Of a stretch of DNA of 51,602 nucleotides, positions 17,270-26,596 are shown piece by piece. Within the stretch, counting starts at the first letter, position 1. Every line of letters begins with the position of its first letter. Under the pieces are notes generated by a model that saw only the letters and a list, made by a program, of their open reading frames with translations, did not search any database and was not told the DNA's origin. This stretch comes from Virgibacillus senegalensis (GTDB lineage Bacteria; Bacillota; Bacilli; Bacillales; Amphibacillaceae): assembly GCF_000821245.2 (NCBI RefSeq), contig NZ_LN611424.1:244977-296578 (forward strand). Reading direction: 5' to 3'. A program made the position numbers and the translations under genes.

Positions 17270-18031
17270 TTGACCAATCATTTTCAAATAAACCAGGAGT
17301 TGGAACGTCTTTTAATCCAACCAAATTTAACCAGGGCAAATGTGGCCCATAGTATTTATATTGATCAGTTGCTGCACATGGTCCAAGTACATGGTGGACG
17401 TATTTCTGTGGATACGACCCATCTTCGGGAAGGGACTCACCAGTTACACATTGTTTCTATCGAACTTCCAACAGGAATACCGGTAGCTTCTGCTGAATGG
17501 GAATTTCAAATTGGACAGCGACACGCTAGAGTTCGAGATTTTCACCCGGGTGATATTCTTGTGGCAAGTGATAACCTCGACGAGCTAAAAACAGGTTATG
17601 TCGGCCATTCTGCACTTGTAGTCGATAAAGAAAATGTTATTGAGTCGCCTGGCTTGCACCCAGCTATTCGCAAAGCATCGATCCAACAGTTCTTGGATAA
17701 GCATCCTATTCATGCCCATTTCCGGCCAAAGTCGCCTGAGGCAGGAAAATCTGCCGCTGATTTTGCAAAGGAATACCTCAGTCAGTTCAAAGAAAAAGGG
17801 CAGCAAGCGCCAGTTTTTTCCTTCAATCTATCATCTGCTTTAGATGACCCGTGGGAATATATCTATTGTTCAAAACTGATTTGGCTCAGCTACTACTACG
17901 GAGCAGACTATAAGATGGAAAACGATTTTCTTTGGTTCTCACCGGAAGACCTGTATAATAAATTGAAGGAGAACGGTGACTTTACGACAGTTTACAAGCA
18001 TCCTGATGTAAAGTTCATTCTCAACACGTAG
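17270..18031 (+). CDS. Permuted papain-fold (NlpC/P60-like, YiiX/YaeF type) amidase-like protein
   Basis: About 253 residues, no signal peptide. The C-terminal two thirds carry the permuted order of the papain-fold amidases: a His in GYVGHSALVVD (H113 from this start), a conserved Glu in VIESPG (E125), then the Cys in YIYCSKLIWLSYYYGAD (C200). The N-terminal ~85 residues are unrecognised. Start choice: GTG 17261, ATG 17264 and TTG 17270 are in frame; GGCGGTGAT, a near match to the full anti-SD sequence, covers the first two and is well spaced only for TTG 17270. Substrates in the family include lipids and peptides; none can be inferred here. It follows the channel-like gene by about 50 bp, so the two may be cotranscribed. 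Confidence 0.72.
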   Translation: MTNHFQINQELERLLIQPNLTRANVAHSIYIDQLLHMVQVHGGRISVDTTHLREGTHQLHIVSIELPTGIPVASAEWEFQIGQRHARVRDFHPGDILVASDNLDELKTGYVGHSALVVDKENVIESPGLHPAIRKASIQQFLDKHPIHAHFRPKSPEAGKSAADFAKEYLSQFKEKGQQAPVFSFNLSSALDDPWEYIYCSKLIWLSYYYGADYKMENDFLWFSPEDLYNKLKENGDFTTVYKHPDVKFILNT

Positions 18032-18053
18032 CCGATTCTCCGGCTGCGTTTTT
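18026..18053 (+). terminator. Terminator overlapping the amidase stop codon
   Basis: A 9-bp stem ACGTAGCCG / CGGCTGCGT with 6-nt loop and TTTTT. The TAG stop (18029-18031) lies inside the left arm. Confidence 0.82.
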
Positions 18054-18142
18054 GTTTGGTGGAAAGGAAAAAACGTATGGGAAAGTTTTTTAGGAAGTCT
18101 TAGCGAGAATACTTAGATGAACAAACGGAAAGGAGCAACAAA

Positions 18143-19141
18143 ATGAATCAATCGTTTCGAGCATACAAAGTGAATCAGACAGAGTCGGGATTTTCGGCCG
18201 GTATCGAGTCTCTTCAAAGTGAAGAGCTGCCGAAGGGCGAAGTATTGATAAAGGTTCATTACTCCAGCGTCAATTTTAAGGACGCAATGGCTAACACCCC
18301 AGATAACAAAATTGTGGAAGCCTATCCTATGGTGCCAGGAATAGACCTGTCGGGAGAAGTAGTCGAATCGGAAGATGACCAGTTTAAACCTGGCGATAAG
18401 GTGATTGCAACCAGTTACCAAATCGGAACCGGGCATTATGGCGGTTACAGTGAATATGCCAGAATCCCATCTGAATGGGTCGTGCCGCTACCGGATGGTT
18501 TGTCGCTGAGAGAATCGATGATTCTTGGAACGGCAGGCTTTACTGCTGCCCTGTCCATCCAGCAGCTGGAGGCAGCTGGATTAAACCCCGATAAAGGCAA
18601 AGTGTTGGTTACAGGAGCTACTGGAGGAGTAGGCAGTACCGCAATTGCCATGCTGGCCAAACGCGGTTACCATGTCGTGGCAAGTACAGGAAAAGAACAT
18701 GCCCACGAGTACTTGCGCAACATAGGAGCAGACGAAATTGTATCGCGGGAAGCCGTTTATGATGGGAAAATTAGACCTTTGGATAAGCAGGAGTGGGCCG
18801 GTGCTGTCGATCCGGTCGGTGGTGAACAGCTCGCCTCCCTACTTACCAAGCTGCACTATGGAGGGGCGGCAGCTGTCAGCGGCCTGACAGGCGGCACTTC
18901 CGTTCCCACGGCTGTATTTCCGTTTATCAGCCGTGGCATCCAGCTGTTGGGCGTTGATTCTGTAAACTGCCCAATGCCTATTCGCAAAAAGGTCTGGGAA
19001 CGTTTGGCAGATGACTTGAAGCTAGAAAGCCTGACAGAGTACATTGAAAAAGAAATCAGCTTGGATGATCTACCGGATGCCTTGCAGACGATCCTCGAAG
19101 GAAAAGCGCAAGGACGGATGGTTGTCAATCTCCAGAAATGA
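18143..19141 (+). CDS. yhfP: YhdH/YhfP-family quinone or acryloyl-CoA reductase-like oxidoreductase
   Basis: 332 residues, zinc-free medium-chain reductase. MVPGIDLSGEVV at about 62-73 and the NADPH-binding VTGATGGVGS near residue 155 are typical, as are VDPVGG and ISRGIQLLGVDSV. The family includes E. coli YhdH/AcuI (acryloyl-CoA reductase) and B. subtilis YhfP, which has nearly the same length. The substrate is not known from sequence. GAAAGGAGC precedes the ATG. It is a single gene with its own terminator. Confidence 0.88.
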   Translation: MNQSFRAYKVNQTESGFSAGIESLQSEELPKGEVLIKVHYSSVNFKDAMANTPDNKIVEAYPMVPGIDLSGEVVESEDDQFKPGDKVIATSYQIGTGHYGGYSEYARIPSEWVVPLPDGLSLRESMILGTAGFTAALSIQQLEAAGLNPDKGKVLVTGATGGVGSTAIAMLAKRGYHVVASTGKEHAHEYLRNIGADEIVSREAVYDGKIRPLDKQEWAGAVDPVGGEQLASLLTKLHYGGAAAVSGLTGGTSVPTAVFPFISRGIQLLGVDSVNCPMPIRKKVWERLADDLKLESLTEYIEKEISLDDLPDALQTILEGKAQGRMVVNLQK

Positions 19142-19150
19142 TAGAAAACG

Positions 19151-19189
19151 AAAACCTTCGCTTGCATACCATGCATGCGGAGGTTTTTT
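19151..19189 (+). terminator. Terminator after the yhfP-like gene
   Basis: A 17-bp imperfect stem (19151-19167 with 19171-19187), 3-nt loop, followed by Ts. Confidence 0.82.
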
Positions 19190-19251
19190 GTATAGATTTA
19201 CAAAAGCCACAAAAAATAACGGTAACGATACATAGATGGGAGGGTAAAAAA

Positions 19252-19596
19252 ATGTACCGATTAAAAAGAAGCTGCTGCATGTTAGCCTTAATGATAGCAA
19301 TTCTATTCATTGGCGCGGGCACTATTCAAGCTGATGAGGACCAACAGGAGATAGTGGAGAAAAAGCCAGAGCTCACTGAACATCAACAAAAAGAGCTGGC
19401 AACTTTGTATCAAGACTTGTTTGACAAGCGCAAAGGGATCATCAACAAATATGTGGAATTCGGTGTAATAGAAAAAGAAAAAGCGGATAAAATCATCAAA
19501 AAACTGGATGAGCATTATCGAGTGCTTGAAAAGAACGGTTTTATAATGGATCACAAACATCATAAGGGAAAACATGATCATAAATTTTCCCACTAG
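19252..19596 (+). CDS. Secreted DUF2680 (YckD-like) protein
   Basis: 114 residues from the ATG at 19252, which has GGGAGGG 6 bases before it; an upstream in-frame ATG at 19138 runs through the preceding terminator and is rejected. A signal peptide (about 1-26, cleavage likely after QA) precedes a charged helical domain: ATLYQDLFDKRKGIINKY and a following VIEKEKADKI helix, the DUF2680 pattern shared with B. subtilis YckD. The tail is His/Lys rich (HKHHKGKHDHKFSH), which could bind metal, but that is a guess. No known function. Confidence 0.82.
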   Translation: MYRLKRSCCMLALMIAILFIGAGTIQADEDQQEIVEKKPELTEHQQKELATLYQDLFDKRKGIINKYVEFGVIEKEKADKIIKKLDEHYRVLEKNGFIMDHKHHKGKHDHKFSH

Positions 19597-19599
19597 CCA

Positions 19600-19629
19600 A
19601 AAAGCCCAGCCAATTTTGGTTGGGCTTTT
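19600..19629 (+). terminator. Terminator after the DUF2680 gene
   Basis: AAAAGCCCAGCCA pairs with TGGTTGGGCTTTT (one G-U pair), 4-nt loop; T-rich end. Confidence 0.85.
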
Positions 19630-19739
19630 ATACTGTCATGTCCTCTTTCTTTTCCGTCTTTTCTTCCGTATCATCCGCCCGAAATAGCCTGTCTCATTCT
19701 TCTCTTTTCCTTATTTTTTGAATAAATTACTCGTTATAG

Positions 19740-19797
19740 TTGATTGTACGTACAATTTAACTTATTATTAAATTATCCGAAACTTATACGTACAAAT
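19740..19797 (+). promoter_or_regulatory. araDBA promoter with two AraR operators
   Basis: TTGATT (19740-19745), 17 bp, TATTAT (19763-19768). AraR boxes ATTGTACGTACAAT (19743-19756, between -35 and -10) and ACTTATACGTACAAAT (19782-19797, downstream) match the B. subtilis consensus ATTTGTACGTACAAAT; their centres are 40 bp apart, close to the spacing used for cooperative AraR binding there. Confidence 0.85.
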
Positions 19798-19826
19798 GAC
19801 AACTTGTTTGATAAGGGGGAAGCAAT

Positions 19827-20522
19827 ATGCTTGAACAACTAAAGCAGGAAGTGTTGGAAGCGAATCTTGCTTTACCGAAACATGGATTGGTGACTTTTAC
19901 TTGGGGAAATGTAAGCGGTTACTCTGAAGAGGAACAATTAGTTGTGATTAAACCAAGCGGAGTGGCTTACGATGAATTGACGGCACAGGATATGGTGGTA
20001 GTTGATATGCAGGGAGATGTAGTGGAAGGGAGACTGAATCCTTCTTCTGATACCCCTACCCATCTCGTTCTATATCGGCATTTTAAAGGTATTGGCGGTA
20101 TTGTCCATACGCATTCTCCTTTTGCTACAAGCTGGGCACAGGCGGGAAGGCCAATTCCGGCATTGGGAACCACCCATGGTGATTATTTTTATGGAAGCAT
20201 CCCATGTACTCGCCGAATGACCGAAATGGAAATTCATCAAAATTACGAACAGGAGACAGGGAAAGTGATTGTAGAAACATTTAAAGATACCGATCATCAC
20301 CAGGTACCCAGTGTTTTGGTACATAGCCATGCCTCCTTTAATTGGGGGAGGAATGCACAAGAAGCTGTCCATAATGCTGTCGTTCTTGAAGAAGTGGCTA
20401 AAATGGCCATGCATACTTACCAATTGAACCCGGCGGTAGAAGAGATGGATCAAGCTTTACTGGATAAACATTACCTAAGAAAACATGGTTCTGACGCTTA
20501 CTATGGTCAAAAAAATAGGTGA
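19827..20522 (+). CDS. araD: L-ribulose-5-phosphate 4-epimerase
   Basis: 231 residues, class II aldolase/epimerase fold, the usual length for AraD. It turns L-ribulose 5-phosphate into D-xylulose 5-phosphate. The zinc histidines are in [13 protein letters not shown] (about residues 95-97) and in [12 protein letters not shown] (about 170); TWGNVSG and [10 protein letters not shown] near the N terminus bind the phosphate. AAGGGGGAAG precedes the ATG. It is first in the araDBA operon, unlike B. subtilis where araA leads. An AraR-controlled promoter lies just upstream. Confidence 0.96.
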   Translation: MLEQLKQEVLEANLALPKHGLVTFTWGNVSGYSEEEQLVVIKPSGVAYDELTAQDMVVVDMQGDVVEGRLNPSSDTPTHLVLYRHFKGIGGIVHTHSPFATSWAQAGRPIPALGTTHGDYFYGSIPCTRRMTEMEIHQNYEQETGKVIVETFKDTDHHQVPSVLVHSHASFNWGRNAQEAVHNAVVLEEVAKMAMHTYQLNPAVEEMDQALLDKHYLRKHGSDAYYGQKNR

Positions 20523-20538
20523 GGGGGAGAAGCGGAAA

Positions 20539-22230
20539 ATGACAGAAAGATATGCAATTGGAATAGATTTTGGGTCCGAATCGGGCAGAGCTGTACTTGT
20601 TTCCTTGAAGGATGGAAAAGAGATTGCAGATCATGTAACCCATTACCCGCATGCAGTCATGACAGAACAGCTTCCTACAGGAGAACCGTTAGGACTGGAA
20701 TGGGCTCTGCAACATCCTGATGACTATTTGGAGGTACTCCGGAAGTCGATTCCTGCTGTGCTCAACATATCAGGAATAAATCCGGTCGATGTCATTGGGG
20801 TTGGAATCGACTTTACAGCATGTACCATGCTGCCAATAGATACATTAGGCAACCCGTTATGTTTTGACCAATCGTTAGCCCGTAATCCGCACAGCTGGGT
20901 AAAGCTGTGGAAACATCATGCGGCTCAGCCTGAAGCGACAAAACTAAATGAAATTGCCGCACAGCGCGGAGAGAATTTTCTTGCGCGTTATGGAGGGAAA
21001 ATCTCCTCAGAATGGATGATAGCGAAAATTTGGCAAATCCTTAACGAAGCGCCTGATATTTATGAGCGAACCGATCAGTTTGTGGAAGCGACTGATTGGG
21101 TTATTTCCAAATTGACCAACCAGCTTTTACGTAACAGTTGTACTGCTGGCTACAAAGCGATTTGGCATAAGCAGGAAAGTTATCCGTCCAAAGACTTTTT
21201 TAGGGCATTGGATCCCCGGCTGGAGAACCTTACGGAGACTAAGCTTCGGGGCGACGTAGTGCCGCTCGGAACAAAAGCCGGAGGGTTGACGGAAGAGATG
21301 GCCCACATTACCGGTTTGCAACCCGGCATTGCGGTAGCTGTCGGAAATGTTGATGCACACGCCGCCGTTCCGGCCATGGGCGTGGTATCCCCCGGAAAAA
21401 TGGTAATGGCAATGGGCACCTCGATTTGCCACATGCTGCTTGGTACAAATGAGCGCGAGGTTGAAGGGATGTGTGGGGTGGTAGAGGATGGCATTATTCC
21501 AGGCTATTACGGTTATGAGGCAGGCCAGTCGGCTGTAGGTGACATATTTGCGTGGTTTGTGGATAAGGCTTGTCCGGAAGAAGTGTTCCGTGCTGCTGAA
21601 ACCAATGGTGTCAGTGTACACCATTGGTTGGAATCAAAGGCAGCAGCTTACAAACCGGGCGAAACAGGTCTACTGGCCCTCGATTGGTGGAATGGCAACA
21701 GGTCCGTGCTAGTTGATACAGAACTGAGTGGATTACTGATTGGGGCTACATTGCAAACAAAACCAGAAGAAATCTATCGAACATTGCTAGAATCCACCGC
21801 TTTCGGGACAAGAAAAATAGTAGATGCATTTCATGACAATGGCATAGCCGTTCATGAGTTGTATGCTTGCGGCGGACTGCCGCAAAAGAACAAACTGCTG
21901 ATGCAAATTTACGCGGATGTAACCAACCGGACAATCCGGATTGCAGACTCCAGGCAAACCCCTGCCTTAGGGGCAGCGATGTTCAGTGCCGTTGCAGCCG
22001 GAAAAGAGCAGGGCGGATTCAACTCTATCGTGGAGGCGGCTGAAAAAATGGGTCGAGTAAAGGAAGAGGTAGTCACGCCGATTCCAGAGCATGTGAAAGT
22101 GTATGAGCAGCTTTACCAAGAATACAGCAGGCTGCACGACTACTTCGGTCGTGGTAAAAATAATGTGATGAAGCGGTTAAAAACCGTTAAAGCTTCAGCC
22201 AGAAAGGAAGCTGCAGTAAAAACTACTTAA
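20539..22230 (+). CDS. araB: L-ribulokinase
   Basis: 563 residues, FGGY kinase; phosphorylates L-ribulose with [17 protein letters not shown] at about 8-21 is the N-terminal ATP/phosphate loop, and [28 protein letters not shown] and [11 protein letters not shown] are AraB-type motifs; the C-terminal ATP site is near [16 protein letters not shown]. The ATG at 20539 has GAGGGGGAGAAG before it; an upstream ATG-less extension overlapping araD is rejected. 16 bp separate it from araD. Confidence 0.96.
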   Translation: MTERYAIGIDFGSESGRAVLVSLKDGKEIADHVTHYPHAVMTEQLPTGEPLGLEWALQHPDDYLEVLRKSIPAVLNISGINPVDVIGVGIDFTACTMLPIDTLGNPLCFDQSLARNPHSWVKLWKHHAAQPEATKLNEIAAQRGENFLARYGGKISSEWMIAKIWQILNEAPDIYERTDQFVEATDWVISKLTNQLLRNSCTAGYKAIWHKQESYPSKDFFRALDPRLENLTETKLRGDVVPLGTKAGGLTEEMAHITGLQPGIAVAVGNVDAHAAVPAMGVVSPGKMVMAMGTSICHMLLGTNEREVEGMCGVVEDGIIPGYYGYEAGQSAVGDIFAWFVDKACPEEVFRAAETNGVSVHHWLESKAAAYKPGETGLLALDWWNGNRSVLVDTELSGLLIGATLQTKPEEIYRTLLESTAFGTRKIVDAFHDNGIAVHELYACGGLPQKNKLLMQIYADVTNRTIRIADSRQTPALGAAMFSAVAAGKEQGGFNSIVEAAEKMGRVKEEVVTPIPEHVKVYEQLYQEYSRLHDYFGRGKNNVMKRLKTVKASARKEAAVKTT

Positions 22231-22263
22231 ATTTGAAACTGTTGAACAAGGAGAGGGTCCGAG

Positions 22264-23736
22264 ATGTTAACAATAAAACCTTACGAGTTTTGGTTCGTAA
22301 CGGGAAGCCAACACTTATATGGGGATGATGCACTAAAGGAAGTGGAGGAGCATTCGATCCAATTAGTAAAAGGGCTAAATGAAGGAGACAGTTTTCCTTT
22401 TAAAATTGTATTTAAATCTGTCCTAACCACGGCAGAGGAGATATATCGGTTTATCCAGCAGGCAAATACCGATGAACACTGTGCCGGAATCATTACCTGG
22501 ATGCATACCTTTTCACCGGCGAAAATGTGGATAGCTGGTCTCGACAGCTTGCAAAAACCGCTTCTCCATTTGCATACCCAGTATAATAGGGACATTCCAT
22601 GGCAAAAAATAGATATGGATTTCATGAACCTAAATCAATCCGCTCACGGGGACAGGGAGTACGGTTTTATTGGGACTAGGATGGACATCTCACGGAAAGT
22701 GATTGTCGGTTATTGGAGAGATCCGAAGGTGCTGGATAAAATAGGAATCTGGATGTTGACAGCCGCTGCTGTGGTTGAAGGCAGGAATATCAAAGTAGCC
22801 CGCTTTGGGGATAATATGCGAAATGTAGCAGTTACGGACGGAGATAAAATTGAAGCCCAGATAAAATTCGGATGGTCCGTTGATTACTATGGGATTGGTG
22901 ACTTGGTAGAAGAAATCGAACGAGTTGAGCAGGACCGTGTCGATGCTTTATTTGAAGAATATAAGCGTGTTTATACAATAAAAGACGAAGAGATTAATAG
23001 AGATACAATAAGAGAACAAGCGAGAATAGAAATTGGCCTCAAGCGATTCTTGGACCGTGGAGGTTATACAGCTTTCACTACCAACTTTGAGGATTTACAC
23101 GGAATGCAGCAGCTGCCAGGATTAGCAGCACAACGCCTCATGGCTGAGGGATATGGATTTGCAGGTGAAGGTGATTGGCGTACTGCGGCATTGCTTCGGC
23201 TGATGAAAATCATGGCAAACAACCAGGGTACGTCTTTTATGGAAGATTATACGTACCATTTGGAACCTGGAAATGAGATGATTTTAGGCTCCCATATGCT
23301 GGAGATTTGTCCGACGGTTTCTGCTACGAAGCCGGAGATCGCGGTCAATCCCCTTACTATGGGAGGGAAGGCGGATCCAGCCCGGCTCGTATTTGATGGA
23401 AGAGGAGGCCATGCTGTCAATGCTTCTCTTGTCGAGATGGGTGGAAGGTTTCGTTTGGTTGTCAACGAAGTGTTGGCCGAGCAGCCATCTATCGAAACCC
23501 CGAACCTTCCAGTAGCAAAGGTGCTTTGGAAACCACTTCCGTCTTTAAGTGAGGCTACCGAGGCTTGGATACTCGCCGGGGGTGCCCATCATACGGTCCT
23601 GTCGTTTAACGTGGCAACAGACCAGCTGCTGGACTTTGCTGAGATGTGCCGGATTGAATGTGTGGTTATCGACCAGGATACTAATCTACGGCAGTTCAAA
23701 AAAGAACTAAAATGGAATGAGAGTGTCTGGAAATAA
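22264..23736 (+). CDS. araA: L-arabinose isomerase
   Basis: 490 residues, normal for AraA; converts L-arabinose to L-ribulose with Mn2+. FWFVTGSQHLYGD at the N terminus is diagnostic. The metal-binding Glu in GEGDWRTAALLR (about 303), the Glu/His in DYTYHLEPGNEMILGSHMLE and the late AGGAHHTVLS histidine are all present. AAGGAGAGG precedes the ATG. It is last in araDBA and followed by a terminator. Confidence 0.97.
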   Translation: MLTIKPYEFWFVTGSQHLYGDDALKEVEEHSIQLVKGLNEGDSFPFKIVFKSVLTTAEEIYRFIQQANTDEHCAGIITWMHTFSPAKMWIAGLDSLQKPLLHLHTQYNRDIPWQKIDMDFMNLNQSAHGDREYGFIGTRMDISRKVIVGYWRDPKVLDKIGIWMLTAAAVVEGRNIKVARFGDNMRNVAVTDGDKIEAQIKFGWSVDYYGIGDLVEEIERVEQDRVDALFEEYKRVYTIKDEEINRDTIREQARIEIGLKRFLDRGGYTAFTTNFEDLHGMQQLPGLAAQRLMAEGYGFAGEGDWRTAALLRLMKIMANNQGTSFMEDYTYHLEPGNEMILGSHMLEICPTVSATKPEIAVNPLTMGGKADPARLVFDGRGGHAVNASLVEMGGRFRLVVNEVLAEQPSIETPNLPVAKVLWKPLPSLSEATEAWILAGGAHHTVLSFNVATDQLLDFAEMCRIECVVIDQDTNLRQFKKELKWNESVWK

Positions 23737-23749
23737 GGATAATACGTAG

Positions 23750-23785
23750 AGGGCAGAGATTATGGCAAAGTCTCTGCCCTTTTTA
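23750..23785 (+). terminator. araDBA operon terminator
   Basis: AGGGCAGAGA (23750-23759) pairs with TCTCTGCCCT (23771-23780); 11-nt loop, then TTTTTA. Confidence 0.88.
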
Positions 23786-23867
23786 TCATCATTACGGAGG
23801 AAGCCGAAATAAATCCTATTTGGAAGACATAGCCTTTCGTAGAATGAGGTGTTATACTGACAAGGAT

Positions 23868-23884
23868 AACTTATACGAATAACT
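23868..23884 (+). promoter_or_regulatory. Weak AraR-like site upstream of araR
   Basis: AACTTATACGAATAACT matches one half of the AraR box (ACTTATACG, as in the araD-proximal box at 19782) but the other half is degenerate. AraR autoregulation is known in B. subtilis. A TATACT at 23853-23858 could be the -10; no clear -35. Confidence 0.35.
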
Positions 23885-23915
23885 TTAGGGATGTATAACA
23901 AGCAGAGGTGTTAAG

Positions 23916-25037
23916 ATGCAAACCAAACATAGTATGGTGAAACAGGCGATAAAATCGAAAATACTGGACGGAACGTTTCAACCCAATCAAAAAATAAGTT
24001 CTGAAAGTGAATTGATGAAGCAGTTTAATGTCAGTCGGCATACGGTCCGTTTAGCAATCGGGGACCTGGTCAATCAGGGATGGCTATATCGTGAGCAAGG
24101 TGCTGGTACGTTTTGTGCAGATCGTTCCAGCTTAGAAGATAAAGACAGGCCATCTCAAAAAAATATTGCCATTATAACGACCTATATTTCTGATTATATC
24201 TTCCCCTCTATTATTCGAGGTGCAGAATCGTATTTAAGTGATAAGGGCTATAATGTTTCATTGTTCAGCACTAATAATAACCATGAGAGTGAAAAAGAAT
24301 TATTGGAAAAAATATTGACTCAACAGTATGACGGAGTGATTGTAGAACCAACCAAAAGTGCATTCAGTAATCCTAATATCAATTTGTACTTGAACTTAGA
24401 GCGGATGAACATTCCATACTTGATGATCAATGCGTTCTATGAGGAGTTAGAGCCGCTTTACATCGTGATGGATGATGAAAAAGGCGGGTTTACTCAAACG
24501 GAGTATTTAATTAAACAGGGACATAAAAATATAGTTGGATTCTTTAAAACGGATGACTTGCAGGGAATTAAAAGGATGAAGGGATTTATCAAAGCACATA
24601 GAGCGAACCGTTTGCAAGTTGATCCGCAGAACATCATCACCTATAGTACCGAAGAGAAACGATCCAAGCCCTCAGAGGAGTTAGCATCTATTCTTGCTTC
24701 ATCCGGTAATCGTCCTAGTGCACTCGTTTGTTACAACGATGAACTTGCGTTAAATATCCTGGACGTTTTACGAGAACGAATGTTATCAGTCCCGGATGAT
24801 ATCTCGATTGTCGGATACGATGATTCCATACTCGCGCAACTTTCTGAGGTGAAATTGACAACGATAGCACACCCGAAGAGCGAAATGGGCGAAAAGGCAG
24901 CACAAGTAATCCTTGAGTTGATTGATGCTAAAAATGGCAGAGGGAAATTGAATGTCGATACGATTTCGTCCGTGGTGTATGAACCAGAATTAATTGAACG
25001 AAATTCGACGAAAAACCTTGAGATCGTAAAGGGTTAA
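23916..25037 (+). CDS. araR: Arabinose-responsive repressor AraR (GntR DNA-binding, LacI-type sensor)
   Basis: 373 residues. The N-terminal ~70 residues are a GntR winged helix (SESELMKQFNVSRHTVRLAI and the YREQGAGTF wing); the rest is a periplasmic-binding-protein-like LacI/GalR sensor domain (IAIITTYISDYIFPSIIRGAE, ALVCYNDELALNIL, IVGYDDS). This chimeric order is the hallmark of AraR. It would repress araDBA and the ABC importer until arabinose binds. CAGAGGTG precedes the ATG. It lies between its two target operons. Confidence 0.95.
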   Translation: MQTKHSMVKQAIKSKILDGTFQPNQKISSESELMKQFNVSRHTVRLAIGDLVNQGWLYREQGAGTFCADRSSLEDKDRPSQKNIAIITTYISDYIFPSIIRGAESYLSDKGYNVSLFSTNNNHESEKELLEKILTQQYDGVIVEPTKSAFSNPNINLYLNLERMNIPYLMINAFYEELEPLYIVMDDEKGGFTQTEYLIKQGHKNIVGFFKTDDLQGIKRMKGFIKAHRANRLQVDPQNIITYSTEEKRSKPSEELASILASSGNRPSALVCYNDELALNILDVLRERMLSVPDDISIVGYDDSILAQLSEVKLTTIAHPKSEMGEKAAQVILELIDAKNGRGKLNVDTISSVVYEPELIERNSTKNLEIVKG

Positions 25038-25181
25038 ATAAAAATCGCTTTTCGTATTTGTATGGTAACGATTTTAGCTGCAGGACAACAGTATGGATAC
25101 AAGGAAAGGAAGTTTTTACAGGCACCAGGGTGTACATGATCCATATTCTACAGATAATGATTCCAATACAGTTATTAAAGG

Positions 25182-25219
25182 GATATCCAGTAAAAGTACG
25201 TACAACTGGATATTCTTTT
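25182..25219 (+). terminator. araR terminator hairpin with an AraR-like box in its loop
   Basis: GATATCCAGT (25182-25191) pairs with ACTGGATATT (25205-25214), followed by CTTTTTT. The 13-nt loop holds GTACGTAC (25196-25203); AAAAGTACGTACAACT at 25192-25207 differs by one base from the AraR box 145 bp downstream. It sits about 145 nt after the araR stop. Confidence 0.7.
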
Positions 25220-25307
25220 TTATTTGGTTTGGACAAGCGATTTCACGCCCTTTATCAAAGGTATCTGGCGATATTCTATATAAGTTTTTCGAAAGTTAAA
25301 AAAGTTA

Positions 25308-25352
25308 TTGCATAATGAAAGCGCTTATCTTATAATAAACGTACGTACAACT
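25308..25352 (+). promoter_or_regulatory. Sugar ABC importer promoter with AraR operator
   Basis: TTGCAT (25308-25313), 17 bp, TATAAT (25331-25336). AAACGTACGTACAACT (25337-25352) directly behind the -10 has the AraR core GTAC-GTAC and would block initiation. The spacer also holds TGAAAGCGCTTATC, an imperfect cre-like sequence. Confidence 0.85.
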
Positions 25353-25395
25353 TGGGCGCTTGATGAAAAGAAGCTGTGTATTCCAATCTCTTCTT

Positions 25396-25410
25396 TTGAA
25401 AGCGTTATCT
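25396..25410 (+). promoter_or_regulatory. cre site (CcpA) downstream of the importer promoter
   Basis: TTGAAAGCGTTATCT fits the cre consensus WTGNAANCGNWNNCW at every fixed position. Lying about 60 bp after the -10, it would act as a CcpA roadblock, giving glucose repression of arabinose uptake. Confidence 0.7.
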
Positions 25411-25442
25411 AAATCTGAGTAAGGAAAACGAGGGGGAGAAGC

Positions 25443-26525
25443 ATGAAAAAATGTTATGCACTATTATTTGTTGTATTTGCGCTTGTTCTTAGTGCTTGTG
25501 GAAACAGTGGCCAGGCCGGCAGTCAGGAAGAAGGAGACAAAACAGTAGGGATCGCTATGCCGACAAAGTCGTCCGAACGGTGGGTTCATGATGGAGATAA
25601 TATGGTAGAGCAGTTTGAAGAGCTGGGTTATAAAACAGATCTGCAATATGCGGAAGATGTAGTGGAAAATCAGGTATCTCAAATTGAGAATATGATTACC
25701 AAGGGCGTGGACTTGCTGGTGATCGCTTCGATTGACGGCGAGGCACTTACAGATGTTCTGGAACAAGCTGAACGTTCGGATATTCCGGTAATTGCTTATG
25801 ACCGCTTGATTATGAACAGTGAGCATGTAAGCTATTATGCTACTTTTGACAACTTTCAAGTCGGTGTTTTACAAGGAGAGTATCTGGAAGAAAAACTAGG
25901 TCTTGCAGATGGTGAAGAGGGACCGTTCAATATCGAGTTATTTGGAGGATCTCCAGATGATAACAATGCCTATTTTTTCTGGGATGGGGCAATGTCGATT
26001 CTTCAGCCATATATGGATGAAGGGAAGCTTGTAGTACCAAGTGGCCAAACAGATTTCAATCAGGCAGCAACGTTAAGATGGAGTGGATCAGAAGCGCAAG
26101 AACGTATGGACAACATCCTAAGTGCCCATTATTCAGATAAAAACCTAGACGCGGTTTATTCCCCGTATGATGGAATCAGTATCGGTGTCATCTCTTCCCT
26201 GAAAGCTGTCGGATATGGAACCGATAATCAGCCGCTCCCGGTTATAACGGGACAGGATGCGGAAAGCGCCTCGATCAAATCGATTATTGCTGGTGAGCAA
26301 ACCCAAACGATTTTCAAGGATACCCGCATACTTGCAGAGAAAGCTGTTTCGATGGCAGATGCAGTGTTAAAGGGTGAGGAGCCAGAAGTGAACGATACAG
26401 AAACTTATGATAACGGAAAGAAAGTAGTGCCTTCCTATCTTGTTGAACCGGTTTCAGTGGATGCTTCTAACTATGAGGAAGAACTAATCGAAACAGGATA
26501 CTACACGGAGGAAGATTTAAAGTAA
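25443..26525 (+). CDS. Sugar ABC transporter substrate-binding lipoprotein (ChvE/XylF type)
   Basis: 360 residues. Signal peptide with lipobox LSAC, so the protein is anchored by C19. The mature part is a periplasmic-binding-protein I fold: IGVIS and [12 protein letters not shown] belong to the hinge and ligand cleft, and [13 protein letters not shown] is the typical ligand strand. It fits the ChvE group that binds monosaccharides such as arabinose, xylose, galactose and glucose. The AraR site at its promoter makes L-arabinose the likely ligand; this is inference. GAGGGGGAGAAG precedes the ATG. The operon continues with an ATPase and a permease after a hairpin. Confidence 0.9.
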   Translation: MKKCYALLFVVFALVLSACGNSGQAGSQEEGDKTVGIAMPTKSSERWVHDGDNMVEQFEELGYKTDLQYAEDVVENQVSQIENMITKGVDLLVIASIDGEALTDVLEQAERSDIPVIAYDRLIMNSEHVSYYATFDNFQVGVLQGEYLEEKLGLADGEEGPFNIELFGGSPDDNNAYFFWDGAMSILQPYMDEGKLVVPSGQTDFNQAATLRWSGSEAQERMDNILSAHYSDKNLDAVYSPYDGISIGVISSLKAVGYGTDNQPLPVITGQDAESASIKSIIAGEQTQTIFKDTRILAEKAVSMADAVLKGEEPEVNDTETYDNGKKVVPSYLVEPVSVDASNYEEELIETGYYTEEDLK

Positions 26526-26535
26526 CGCCCGGTAC

Positions 26536-26578
26536 ATAGATGATTCGGTTGTAAACTGAGTCATCTATATCCTTTTTT
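26536..26578 (+). terminator. Hairpin between binding-protein and ATPase genes
   Basis: ATAGATGATTC (26536-26546) pairs with GAGTCATCTAT (26558-26568), with one G-U pair; a T run follows at 26573-26578. It probably causes partial termination or stabilises the upstream mRNA, so that more binding protein than ATPase is made, as in many such operons. Confidence 0.7.
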
Positions 26579-26596
26579 GCAGGAGTGATAAAACAG

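Larger units (their letters stand above)
25038..25442 (+). other. araR-importer intergenic region
   Basis: About 400 bp without a supportable gene. It contains the araR terminator hairpin with AraR-like box, the importer promoter, an AraR operator and a cre site, each listed separately. The short open frames over it have no ribosome site. Confidence 0.7.

Noticed and set aside
19138-19251. Longer start for the DUF2680 protein
   Set aside because: It overlaps the preceding terminator hairpin and hides the signal peptide; the ATG at 19252 has a strong ribosome site.
20070-20453. 127-codon minus-strand frame opposite araD
   Set aside because: Antisense to a clear enzyme gene, without ribosome site or recognisable motif.
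25058-25315. Open frames (85 and 68 codons) between araR and the importer
   Set aside because: They cross the araR terminator and the importer promoter, and have no ribosome site.
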